DNA from: Agriterribacter humi
Lineage (GTDB): Bacteria; Bacteroidota; Bacteroidia; Chitinophagales; Chitinophagaceae
Assembly (NCBI RefSeq): GCF_009192765.1
Contig: NZ_VOHQ01000002.1
Location: 496,001 to 560,000, forward strand
Reading direction: 5' to 3'
Length of the DNA stretch: 64,000 nt
Every line of letters starts with the position of its first letter. The first letter of the stretch is position 1. Shown here in pieces: positions 8,660-16,809 of the stretch. The notes under the pieces are model-generated. The model was not told the DNA's origin, searched no databases, and saw only the letters and a list, made by a program, of their open reading frames with translations. The position numbers were made by a program, and so were the translations under genes.

Positions 8660-8842
8660 ATGGCTAAGAAAGGTAACAGGGTACAGGTGATTCTGGAGTG
8701 TACTGAACACAAAAACAGTGGTCAGGCAGGAACCAGCCGTTACATCACTACCAAAAATAAAAAAAACACCCCTGAACGCTTAGAGTTAAAAAAACTTAAC
8801 CCTATTTTAAAGAAGGTTACCGTTCACAAAGAGATCAAGTAA
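8660..8842 (+). CDS. rpmG: 50S ribosomal protein L33
   Basis: A 60-residue protein beginning [18 protein letters not shown], with the L33 body [19 protein letters not shown] and [10 protein letters not shown] at the end. Only one cysteine of the four in zinc-binding L33 forms is present, so this is the zinc-independent type. It sits 23 bases after rpmB and is surely co-transcribed with it. Confidence 0.97.
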   Translation: MAKKGNRVQVILECTEHKNSGQAGTSRYITTKNKKNTPERLELKKLNPILKKVTVHKEIK

Positions 8843-8917
8843 TACCACTGTGTTGCATGTGATGTTTGAAAACTTTTACAGGTTCACAGGTAATTTAAAA
8901 ATGTTCAAAACAGAATT

Positions 8918-9091
8918 ATGGCAAAAGCAGCTAAAACCGCTATAAAAGCAAAAGACCAAAAGTCTGCCGCTGACTCAAAGAACTGGACAAAAGTGGTACG
9001 TGCGGTACGTAGCCCCAAATCCGGAGCATACACTTTTAAAGAATCTATCGTGCATAAGGATAAAATTAAAGAGTTCCTGGCTCAGAAATAA
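8918..9091 (+). CDS. DUF4295 family small basic protein
   Basis: An ATG at 8918 opens a 57-codon frame, MAKAAKTAIKAKDQK at the start and KIKEFLAQK at the end, rich in lysine. It matches the DUF4295 proteins that in Bacteroidota are found directly after rpmG and before ftsY, as here. The conserved-looking core is KVVRAVRSPKSGAYTFKE. The position in a ribosomal protein operon and the strongly basic composition suggest a ribosome-associated role, but that is inference. Confidence 0.88.
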   Translation: MAKAAKTAIKAKDQKSAADSKNWTKVVRAVRSPKSGAYTFKESIVHKDKIKEFLAQK

Positions 9092-9165
9092 ACGGGTCCT
9101 GGTAAGAGCGAATAAAGAGCTGTCACGATACTGTCGCGATGGCTTTTGTTATTTTAAGTAATTGC

Positions 9166-9696
9166 ATGGATAATATTATTCATATACGGAAAGCCACAAA
9201 AGAAGATTGCCCGGTTATTGTAGAACTGGGAAAAAAAACTTTCACCGAAACCTATTCTGAAATAAGCAGTAATGCTGCGGTACAGGAATATGTAGAAAAA
9301 AAGATTTCACCCGGAAATATCAGGGAGGAGTTGGATAACCCGCTTTCCTGCTTTTATATTGGCTTTATTGATGATGAGGCGGTGGCATTTACCAAACTGC
9401 GTTACGACAGGATGGCGAAAGGATTAACCGGCAAAAAGGGGATTGAAATAGAACGGATATATGTGCTTAAAGAATACCAGGGGGTTAAAGTGGGTAAAGA
9501 AATGATGGAAAAATGCAAGCAGGTCGCCCTCCGTGAAGAGTTTGATATGATATGGCTGCAGGTATGGCAGCATAATCATAAAGCCGTTCAGTTTTATCAA
9601 AAGGCAGGGTTTGTTGTATATGATACCGCAATATTCAGTTATGGAAAGGATATGGAACAGGATGACTTTTTAATGCGTTTGGATTTATATTATTAG
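9166..9696 (+). CDS. GNAT-family N-acetyltransferase
   Basis: A 176-residue GNAT protein if started at the ATG at 9166 (MDNIIHIRKATKEDC); an upstream in-frame ATG at 9139 adds nine residues that do not fit the fold. The IHIRKATKEDCPVIVEL opening is the GNAT beta1-alpha1. Motif A is ERIYVLKEYQGVKVGKEMM, where QGVKVG is the acetyl-CoA loop (Q/RxxGxG/A with V for the middle G), and motif B is LQVWQHNHKAVQFYQKAGF. It resembles the PaiA/RimI-type acetyltransferases, but the substrate cannot be told. It separates the DUF4295 gene from ftsY, an insertion into the usual order. Confidence 0.88.
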   Translation: MDNIIHIRKATKEDCPVIVELGKKTFTETYSEISSNAAVQEYVEKKISPGNIREELDNPLSCFYIGFIDDEAVAFTKLRYDRMAKGLTGKKGIEIERIYVLKEYQGVKVGKEMMEKCKQVALREEFDMIWLQVWQHNHKAVQFYQKAGFVVYDTAIFSYGKDMEQDDFLMRLDLYY

Positions 9697-9960
9697 CTAT
9701 CAGCCGTCAGCCTTCAGGTATCAGATATGTTGGTGGGGTCGGCACGCGATGCAGACAGTACATCGGGAGATTTAAGACCTGACTGCCGGCAGGCAGGTTT
9801 AAGATTTGAGATTTGTTTGGAGCTTGTGATCCGCCACGGCGGACAGGTTCGTTTTTTGGTGCTTTCTCTTCGGATTTCAGGCTTAAGGCTTCGGATTTGA
9901 ATCCGCCCCGGCGAAGGATTTATCTGGTTCTTGTGATTTGGTTCCTGGTGCTTTTTTTCA
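9697..9960 (+). repeat. Degenerate interspersed repeat, copy 2, with nested GC palindromes
   Basis: Fills nearly the whole gap between the acetyltransferase gene and ftsY. It opens with CTATCAGCCGTCAGCC and TTCAGGTATCAG, and later has CGGATTTCAGGCTT, GGCTTCGGATTT, TCTGGTTCTTGTGATTTGG and TTCCTGGTGCTTTTTTT. Inside are short GC-rich palindromes: CTGCCGGCAG near 9782 and CCGCCACGGCGG near 9831. Module order agrees with copy 1 (345-456, minus). No open frame of interest. Confidence 0.6.
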
Positions 9961-9993
9961 GCATCTTATTGTTGATGGCATTAAATTGATATT

Positions 9994-10968
9994 ATGGGAT
10001 TTTTTGGAAAACTATTTGGGAAAAAAGAAAAGGAAAGCTTGGATGAAGGCCTGCAAAAAACGAAGGAAAGCTTTCTGTCCAAAATAACAAAAGCTATTGC
10101 GGGCAAGAGCACCGTTGACGAAGAAGTGCTGGATGAACTGGAAGAAGCATTGATAACGGCTGATGTAGGGTTAGATACTACCGTTAAGATCATTGAACGT
10201 ATTGAGAACCGTGTTGCAAAAGACAAATACCTTAATACTTCGGAACTGAATACCATTTTACAGCAGGAAATTGAAGCCATACTGGTTGCCGTGCCCGAAA
10301 AGAATGCGTATGGTTTTAATACTGAACTGCCCGCAAAGCCTTATGTAATACTGGTAGTAGGTGTAAATGGCGTTGGCAAAACCACCACTATTGGTAAGCT
10401 GGCGCATAACTTTAAAAAAGGCGGAAAATCGGTTTTACTGGGCGCCGCCGATACTTTCAGGGCTGCTGCAGTTGACCAGCTAACCATATGGAGTGAAAGG
10501 GCAGGAGTGCCCATTGTAAAAAAGGAAATGGGCAGCGATCCGGCATCTGTGGCTTTTGATGCGGTAACCAGCGGTGTTTCGAGAGGTAGTGATGTAATTT
10601 TAATTGATACGGCAGGACGTTTGCATAATAAGGTGCATTTAATGGAAGAATTGAGCAAAATAAAAAGGGTGATACAAAAAGTGATTCCCGAAGCGCCCCA
10701 TGAAGTGATGCTGGTATTGGATGGGTCAACAGGACAAAATGCTTTGGAACAGGCAAAACATTTTACAGCGGCAACCGATGTTTCGGCGCTTACCATAACC
10801 AAGTTGGATGGCACAGCTAAAGGTGGAGTGGTTTTGTCAATTGCCCATCAGTTTCAGATACCGGTAAAATTTATAGGCGTAGGAGAAAAAATGGAAGACC
10901 TGCTGGTGTTTGATAAGCATGAATTTGTGGATAGTCTTTTCAGTCTTAACCATTCAAAAAACGATTGA
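9994..10968 (+). CDS. ftsY: Signal recognition particle receptor FtsY
   Basis: GTPase that receives SRP-ribosome complexes at the inner membrane for co-translational insertion. The 324-residue protein is an NG-domain-only form: a short basic N-terminus (MGFFGKLFGKKEKE) in place of the long acidic A domain of E. coli, then the N domain, then G-domain motifs GVNGVGKTTT at about residues 123-132, DTFRAAAVDQL, DTAGR and TKLDGTAKGG. The basic, amphipathic N-terminus likely binds the membrane. It follows the rpmB-rpmG-DUF4295 block as usual in Bacteroidota. Its stop overlaps the start of the next gene by four bases. Confidence 0.97.
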   Translation: MGFFGKLFGKKEKESLDEGLQKTKESFLSKITKAIAGKSTVDEEVLDELEEALITADVGLDTTVKIIERIENRVAKDKYLNTSELNTILQQEIEAILVAVPEKNAYGFNTELPAKPYVILVVGVNGVGKTTTIGKLAHNFKKGGKSVLLGAADTFRAAAVDQLTIWSERAGVPIVKKEMGSDPASVAFDAVTSGVSRGSDVILIDTAGRLHNKVHLMEELSKIKRVIQKVIPEAPHEVMLVLDGSTGQNALEQAKHFTAATDVSALTITKLDGTAKGGVVLSIAHQFQIPVKFIGVGEKMEDLLVFDKHEFVDSLFSLNHSKND

Positions 10969-12278
10969 TAAAACCGATGGCAGTTTTACAGCAATCACCA
11001 TATGTTTTATATTCCAATGGCAATGGAGATATTTTTGAAGATACCTCACTATATGCCGTAGGCAGAACCGGCTGGGATGCAGTGGCTGTGCCGGTGGAAG
11101 ATTGGATAGCATTGCCCGATGGCGGTTCCTTATACGAACTGCCCGGCCGGAGGGGGATAGGTATTGATGTGCAATCGGGCGAAATGCGATTGTGCGAAAA
11201 AGGATGGGCTGTTGCCGCTTTTATTCCGCCTGCGCATACCGGTTTATACCTGGCCGCATACGAAACGCAGCCCGATGCACCGGTGTTGCCTTTATTTTGT
11301 TATACCGCCGCGGCATGGCTTAACGACCAGTTTTATGTTCCTGCTGTGCGTATTGAACAGGACATAAGGCAGGAGTGCAGCGGCTATGATGATACACTTA
11401 TTCATAAAGGCGTTGATACTTTGCTGCAGGCTTACCCGCATAACCGTTTGGTAAAACATTTGGCCGAAAACTGTTGTCTCACCTATCATTGCCCTGCCGC
11501 CAGGAATTATTTTATTGGAAGATGGGAATGTCCGGTCCCCTCATCACCGGCATGTAACGCTAATTGTATTGGCTGTATCTCCTTTCAACCACAGGAAGAG
11601 AGCATACCCTCTACACAGGATCGCCTTACTTTTAAACCTACACCCGAAGAAATTGTGGAGTTTACCGTGCCGCATTTGCAAGCAGCGCCTTACCCTTTGG
11701 TGAGTTTTGGTCAGGGCTGCGAAGGCGAACCGTTGCTGATGTGGGAAACCATAAGCAAAGCCATTGCTGAAATGCGCAGGCATACACCCAATGGAAGCAT
11801 CAATATCAATACCAATGGTTCCAAACCCGCTGCCGTAAAAGCATTATGTGAGGCGGGGCTGAACAGTATAAGAGTAAGTACCAATTCGGCCCGGAAGCAT
11901 ATTTATGAACCCTACTATCGGCCGAATAATTATGTTTTTGAAGACATTGTGGAAAGCCTGAAAGTAGTGCGCAGCTATGGTGGGTGGACGTCTATAAACT
12001 ATTTTGTTTTTCCGGGTATGACCGACAGTGTGGAAGAATATGAAGCATTAAGGAAGCTGATAAAAGATACGGGTTTGAACATGATCCAGTGGCGTAATTT
12101 TAATATAGATCCCGATTGGTATATGGGCAAAATTGGCGCCTATGAAACGGGTGAATGCATAGGTGTAAAACAACTGATGTCGCTCATCCGTGAAGAGTTT
12201 CCCGATTTGAAATTCGGATATTTCAATCCTCCTATAGAAAGAATTAAGGGAAATTATGAGATGGATTTTGCGCATTGA
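10965..12278 (+). CDS. Radical SAM protein of unknown substrate
   Basis: A 437-residue protein whose ATG overlaps the ftsY stop (ATGA). The radical SAM cluster motif is C197-x3-C201-x2-C204 in SPACNANCIGC, unusually deep in the chain; the first 190 residues form a separate domain with no clear match. Later come a GxGE-like SAM-binding element (SFGQGCEGEPLL), the INTNGS strand and a barrel with SINYFVFPGMTDS. There is no C-terminal SPASM-type cysteine cluster, so it is not a sulfatase-maturating enzyme. In many Bacteroidota the gene after ftsY is rimO, but the TRAM and UPF0004 domains of RimO are absent here. Translational coupling to ftsY suggests steady low expression. Confidence 0.85.
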   Translation: MIKPMAVLQQSPYVLYSNGNGDIFEDTSLYAVGRTGWDAVAVPVEDWIALPDGGSLYELPGRRGIGIDVQSGEMRLCEKGWAVAAFIPPAHTGLYLAAYETQPDAPVLPLFCYTAAAWLNDQFYVPAVRIEQDIRQECSGYDDTLIHKGVDTLLQAYPHNRLVKHLAENCCLTYHCPAARNYFIGRWECPVPSSPACNANCIGCISFQPQEESIPSTQDRLTFKPTPEEIVEFTVPHLQAAPYPLVSFGQGCEGEPLLMWETISKAIAEMRRHTPNGSININTNGSKPAAVKALCEAGLNSIRVSTNSARKHIYEPYYRPNNYVFEDIVESLKVVRSYGGWTSINYFVFPGMTDSVEEYEALRKLIKDTGLNMIQWRNFNIDPDWYMGKIGAYETGECIGVKQLMSLIREEFPDLKFGYFNPPIERIKGNYEMDFAH

Positions 12279-12288
12279 TGTCTTAGAA

Positions 12289-13590
12289 CTAAGTTACTTT
12301 TTCTTTTAAAAGCGTTTCAGGGGGATTGGCTGCTGACAATGCGAGCAACGGTAAAAAAGTAAACAACACTATTCCAAATTGCCTGGATAGGTAAGATTCC
12401 GTAAAGCCAAAGACCAGCATGCATAGAAAGAAGATAAGTGTGGTTTTTCTTTTACTTTTGATTAGCTTGAAAAGAAAGCTGGCTATAATGAAAAGCAGGG
12501 AAATCAGTCCAATGATTCCGGACTCTAAAGTGGTTTGCAAATAAATATTGTGGCAATTATACAGCAGGTATCCTCCGCTGTTACTTCCGTCACCGGTGTA
12601 CATATTTGTTTCTATATATTTTTTTCGGAGGAATGCTTGTCCATCGCCGGCACTTACACCTAGCAACCATGCCTCTTGTTCGTTTAAAATTTCGGAGGTA
12701 AAGCGCCATGTGAGCAACCTGAACTGCAGCCCGTTAAAATATACTCCGGCATTGAACTTCTGCTGTTGAAACAATGTTGTGGTCCCATTTGTAATATCGG
12801 AAAATCTTTTTTTAACCGGGTTATTCGTTGCCACAAGAATGGCCACAATTATACCTAAGCCTGCAACAACGGGCAAAAGTATTTTTTTGTTTTGTTTATG
12901 GATAAGGCGGGAAAGAATAAAGTAGAGTATATATACCGACAAGATTCCCAATACGATCTTCGATGACAGCAGGATGATAACCAGGAAAAAATAAACTAAA
13001 ACGGATACGACAAATATTTTCTTTTGCAACCGTTTAAATGTTGCCATGCCTTCCTCCATCCAATATATAATACAAAACAACAGGTAAAATGAATAATATA
13101 CCGCATGTTCATTAAAAGGGCTTAGAAGCGTATGATAAAAAAAAACTGAACTATCGCCATGCTGCCGGTATATTGTAAAAGCATGAAAGATGCAGTAAAG
13201 GGTAGTTGCAAGCAAACACAGTGTAAATGCTATCATTAAATGCCGCAGATTTGCTCCTATTCTGCAAGAATTGGCGCAAAAGAAAAAGGGAATGGCTACT
13301 ATACCGGCTTTTATGGAAAATTCCTTCAGGTTTTGGTTACTGTCATTCGTGTACAGCAAACCGGCCATATTAATCAGTAAAAAGCAAAGGCAAGAAATGA
13401 AATACCTGTCTTTAAAAGCCTGTTTAAATAAAGACATTCTTTCGGCGTGCAAGAAAATAATAACCGCAAGCGTAATGGTAGAAATGCTGTTGACGATACG
13501 ATTAGAGAAAGCCAGGCTTGCTAACGAGGCCATTAAAAGAATAAAAATACCCGTATTGTAGTAATCAAAGCGCTCTTTTACCGGCATCAT
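12289..13590 (-). CDS. O-antigen ligase/polymerase-like membrane protein
   Basis: A 433-residue integral membrane protein with about ten to twelve hydrophobic segments. A large soluble loop lies between about residues 270 and 350 (after NPVKKRFSDI, through LLTWRFTSEILNEQEAWLLG to GGYLLYNCHNIYLQTTLESG), the Wzy_C/WaaL pattern with a loop ending in HNxYLxxxxxxG. Such proteins join or polymerise undecaprenyl-linked glycans on the periplasmic side. A second protein of this class is at 16810-18066, so one may be the ligase and the other the polymerase. It is transcribed toward the radical SAM gene, ending 10 bases from it. Confidence 0.8.
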   Translation of the reverse strand: MMPVKERFDYYNTGIFILLMASLASLAFSNRIVNSISTITLAVIIFLHAERMSLFKQAFKDRYFISCLCFLLINMAGLLYTNDSNQNLKEFSIKAGIVAIPFFFCANSCRIGANLRHLMIAFTLCLLATTLYCIFHAFTIYRQHGDSSVFFYHTLLSPFNEHAVYYSFYLLFCIIYWMEEGMATFKRLQKKIFVVSVLVYFFLVIILLSSKIVLGILSVYILYFILSRLIHKQNKKILLPVVAGLGIIVAILVATNNPVKKRFSDITNGTTTLFQQQKFNAGVYFNGLQFRLLTWRFTSEILNEQEAWLLGVSAGDGQAFLRKKYIETNMYTGDGSNSGGYLLYNCHNIYLQTTLESGIIGLISLLFIIASFLFKLIKSKRKTTLIFFLCMLVFGFTESYLSRQFGIVLFTFLPLLALSAANPPETLLKEKVT

Positions 13591-13757
13591 TCTGGATTAT
13601 AAGTTACAATTCAATATTCATTTTTGTCAAACCTACAGGAAAAAACTGATTTTTATATTTACTTCATTTTGCAATTTTATATTTTTTTATCCCTGCAATC
13701 GCTCCTGATTATCGCAATCTGATTTGTTTACGCGATGCAGGTATTGTTTAATATGCT

Positions 13758-13765
13758 TAGATTTG
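13758..13765 (+). promoter_or_regulatory. Candidate -7 box for the GT2 gene
   Basis: TAGATTTG is a perfect TANNTTTG match 25 bases upstream of the ATG at 13791. No TTTG is found at the expected 19-base distance upstream, so the assignment is tentative. Confidence 0.35.
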
Positions 13766-13790
13766 GAAAGGTTTTGAAAGTTAATAATTT

Positions 13791-14591
13791 ATGCAGCAAT
13801 TACCCCTCATTTCGATCATTACTATTGTATATAATGGAGATAAATTTATCGAAAAATGCATTCATAGTGTATTGCATCAGTCCTATTCCAACATCGAATA
13901 TATTATTATTGATGGCGGTTCAACTGATCATACGGTGGATATCATAAAAAAATATGCAAATTCGGTTACCACCTGGATAAGCGAAAAGGATAAAGGGATC
14001 AGTGATGCTTTCAACAAAGGATTAAAACTTGCAAAAGGCGAGGTTATAGGTATTATTAATGCTGATGACTGGTATGAACCGTACACAGTTGAGAAGGTTG
14101 CCCAGATGATTGGAGATTTCGATATTGTATATGGCGACCTCAAACTCTGGAAAAATGATAAAGTGGATTTTGTGCTGAAGGGCAGCCATGAGTATTTAGC
14201 AAAAGAAATGACAGTTAACCATCCTACGGTTTTTGTGAAGCGGGAATGCTATGAAAAATATGGCTTGTTTAGTACGCAATATAAATGTGCTATGGATTAT
14301 GATTTAATGCTGCGCTTTAAAGTCAATCATCGCCGGTTTTACTATATCCCGGCCGTGCTCGCTAATATGCGGTGGGAAGGATTGAGTGATACACAATGGT
14401 TGTTGGGTTGTAAGGAAACCCTTTTAATCAAGGATAAGTACCTGCCATCTCAAAAATTGAGGAATCGCCTGTATTTCTACAAACATATCCTGGCGAATGC
14501 TGTTCCCCGGGTGCTTGTAAAATTTAAAATGGGATTTATTATAAAAAAATACCGCAGTATGTTTTCCAGGGTGAAGAAGGTTTACGAATAA
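13791..14591 (+). CDS. Family 2 glycosyltransferase
   Basis: A 266-residue GT-A enzyme, WcaA-like. It has the opening strand LISIITIVYNGDKFIEKCI, the nucleotide-binding IIDGGSTDHT and the metal-binding DxD equivalent in GIINADDWYEP. The pattern (GDLKLW, then HPTVFVKRECYEKYGLF, then CAMDYDLMLRF) is common for enzymes adding sugars to surface polysaccharide repeats. It is the only plus-strand gene between the O-antigen ligase-like gene and the long minus-strand polysaccharide operon, which ends 20 bases away, tail to tail. The sugar donor cannot be determined. Confidence 0.9.
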   Translation: MQQLPLISIITIVYNGDKFIEKCIHSVLHQSYSNIEYIIIDGGSTDHTVDIIKKYANSVTTWISEKDKGISDAFNKGLKLAKGEVIGIINADDWYEPYTVEKVAQMIGDFDIVYGDLKLWKNDKVDFVLKGSHEYLAKEMTVNHPTVFVKRECYEKYGLFSTQYKCAMDYDLMLRFKVNHRRFYYIPAVLANMRWEGLSDTQWLLGCKETLLIKDKYLPSQKLRNRLYFYKHILANAVPRVLVKFKMGFIIKKYRSMFSRVKKVYE

Positions 14592-14611
14592 CTCAGTGCA
14601 TAACAGTTCGA

Positions 14612-15712
14612 TTATCCTTGCCGTTTGTTTATTGCTTCAAGCAACATGTTTTCCAATAAGTTGGTGATATGCTGCCATGAATAATGCGTCTTAATTTTAC
14701 TATCATTATTGCTGAGGAAGCTGTGAAAATCATTCTTCCGAATTTCTACGTTGAGCAAACTTATGATATCAGAAGGGGACGAGAAATAAAATGCATCTTC
14801 TCCCAACACGCTTTTGTTGAAAATATTTTCATGTGCAATTATTAAAGCCTGCGATGCCATAGCTTCCAAAAGTGAAGGGTTTGTGCCGCCAACGGAATGG
14901 CCGTGAAAATAAAAATGGGAAAAATAGCGCAGATTATTCAGCAGGTTTAAATCGTACAATGGACCCAAAAATAGTGTGTTTTCATTTTCATACTTATTTT
15001 TTAAGTAAGAGCCGAATGCATTGTTGCAGCTTCCGATTAAAATCAGCTTTCTTTTCGAATGGGATGCCTGGTGCCCTTTAAGTATGATTTCAATGTTATT
15101 TTCAGGTTCCATTCGGGCCAGTACCAAATTGTAGTCATATTTTGCAAGTTGGAAAGATGACAACATATTTTCATCAGGATTGTTAAACAGGCTTGCCCCG
15201 TAGGCGATAAAAGTAGCTTCCTTTTGGTAGGTCTGCATCAAATATTCTTGTATGCCCTTAGAATCTGCAATAAGATAATCGCTATGAACAGCGGCCCATT
15301 TTTCAGCTCTTTTCAGGAATTTTTTTACGGGGTTTGAATATTTGCTTCTTTTCCATTCCAGCCCGTCCATGTTGGTTACTATAATAGCTTTTTTGGGAAA
15401 AAGAAAAGACCATATGCTGCTGCTGGTATAGCCCAGTTGAAGAATAATATCATAATCTCTTTTGCGGCTGTCAAGTATACAGTTCAGGTCGTAAATAAAT
15501 TGTCCAAATGCGCCTGTTCTATTTTCCGGATCCAATTTTTTAATAAGCTTTACACCTTTCCAGGAAGATTCTCCATAGGGATGCAATGAAGAGTTATATA
15601 CAAATACATCATGTCCTCTGTCTGCAAGAGCCGGGCCCACATATTCTGCAAATTGCTCAAATCCCCCGTAATTATTGGGGATTCCTCTTGTGCCTATAAT
15701 GCCTATTTTCAT
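14612..15712 (-). CDS. Glycosyltransferase with DUF1972 N-domain (rhamnosyltransferase-like)
   Basis: A 366-residue GT-B enzyme. The N-terminus MKIGIIGTRGIPNNYGGFE is the DUF1972 signature, found at the start of family 4 rhamnosyl- and related transferases. The C-terminal half has a donor-binding region (YNLVLARMEPENNIE, then HGHSVGGTNPSLLEAMASQ) where the E of SLLEAMA is the conserved nucleotide-sugar contact. It is the last gene of the minus-strand polysaccharide operon, one base after the preceding gene. Rhamnose is likely from family habit only. Confidence 0.88.
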   Translation of the reverse strand: MKIGIIGTRGIPNNYGGFEQFAEYVGPALADRGHDVFVYNSSLHPYGESSWKGVKLIKKLDPENRTGAFGQFIYDLNCILDSRKRDYDIILQLGYTSSSIWSFLFPKKAIIVTNMDGLEWKRSKYSNPVKKFLKRAEKWAAVHSDYLIADSKGIQEYLMQTYQKEATFIAYGASLFNNPDENMLSSFQLAKYDYNLVLARMEPENNIEIILKGHQASHSKRKLILIGSCNNAFGSYLKNKYENENTLFLGPLYDLNLLNNLRYFSHFYFHGHSVGGTNPSLLEAMASQALIIAHENIFNKSVLGEDAFYFSSPSDIISLLNVEIRKNDFHSFLSNNDSKIKTHYSWQHITNLLENMLLEAINKRQG

Positions 15713-15713
15713 A

Positions 15714-16799
15714 TCAGTTGGTATAACCTGTTACTTCCCCGTAAGCTTCCAGCGTTTTGCCTGCGGCCTGCTCCCAGGTATATTGTTTTAAAATCTTTGT
15801 ACGTAGCTGCTCATTAAATCCGGAAGCGCCTGCTTCTTCTACGGCTGAAAGGATGGATACCGTTGAACTGGGATCGCAATACCAGGCATACGCTTCGAAA
15901 TATTCTTTGGTATCGCCTTTGTCCGTTATTACAATGTTACAACCGAGTGCTGCTGCTTCTAATGTGCTTAATCCTGTTGTTTCAAACCAGCTTGCCAATA
16001 TATGCACTTTAGCTTTTTTGTAATACTCCAGTAATTCGCTTTGAGGAATATTATTGATAAAGGAAATATTTGATGCCGCTTCCTTTTTGCAATCATCATA
16101 ATATTCCAGTTGGTTTGCCGACGGGGATCCTATGAAAACAACACGATATTTTGTTCCGTTTAAAGCGCGGATAACATTCAATTGATTTTTTCTTCCTTCA
16201 ATCCTTCCAACGCAAATAACAAGCAATGGATCCTTGTCTGGAATATCAGGTGCTTCAAATAATTCCGGGTCAATTCCGTTTGGGATAACCCTGTAGTTGT
16301 TGCCTGTTTTATAATGAGCCTCCAGCCTGGTATATTCACTATGCGAGTTGGGTAAAAGCATTGAAGCATTGCGAATGATTTGCTGAACAGATTTTCTATG
16401 GCCCATCAGTACATAAGACGGGCTCATTATCTTTTCGCTATTAATCAAGCTCCTTGCAATCGCTTTTATATATTCAATGGTATCGGCGGGGATTATTCTG
16501 AAAACAATTCCTGCCAGCCCCTTCCGCATTTTTCTTTCATACTCATTATAGTCTACATAAATGGTGGAAACCACATAGGGTAGTGCTGATCTTTTGATGT
16601 GAATCAAAATATCCGCCGGACGTATGATATTGAAGAAATGGATTAAGCGGTAACCGGTATAATCTATTTTTTCATCGCATAGCCTGATATCCACATGCAC
16701 TCCTTTTTCCCTTAATTGCTCTGCTGTATTAACAATTTGAATGGTGTCTCCGCCTTTGTCTCTGAATAAAGTTGCTCTTGAGATAAAAAGAATTTTCAC
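15714..16799 (-). CDS. Family 4 glycosyltransferase
   Basis: A 361-residue GT-B enzyme. The N-terminal Rossmann domain starts MKILFISRATLFRDKGGDT. The C-terminal domain has VICVGRIEGRKNQLNVIRAL and the donor site WFETTGLSTLEAAALGCN, with the E-x7-E style pair reduced to E in TLEAAALG. Soluble or peripheral at the inner membrane. It lies 10 bases after the polymerase gene and one base before the DUF1972 enzyme, so it is translated in the same operon. Donor and acceptor unknown. Confidence 0.9.
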   Translation of the reverse strand: MKILFISRATLFRDKGGDTIQIVNTAEQLREKGVHVDIRLCDEKIDYTGYRLIHFFNIIRPADILIHIKRSALPYVVSTIYVDYNEYERKMRKGLAGIVFRIIPADTIEYIKAIARSLINSEKIMSPSYVLMGHRKSVQQIIRNASMLLPNSHSEYTRLEAHYKTGNNYRVIPNGIDPELFEAPDIPDKDPLLVICVGRIEGRKNQLNVIRALNGTKYRVVFIGSPSANQLEYYDDCKKEAASNISFINNIPQSELLEYYKKAKVHILASWFETTGLSTLEAAALGCNIVITDKGDTKEYFEAYAWYCDPSSTVSILSAVEEAGASGFNEQLRTKILKQYTWEQAAGKTLEAYGEVTGYTN

Positions 16800-16809
16800 C
16801 CGAATAAAT

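Noticed and set aside
10965-12278. Radical SAM protein as the sulfatase-maturating enzyme for the six sulfatases
   Set aside because: It lacks the C-terminal SPASM-type cysteine clusters, its cluster motif lies near residue 200 instead of the N-terminus, and it is 27 kb from the first sulfatase.
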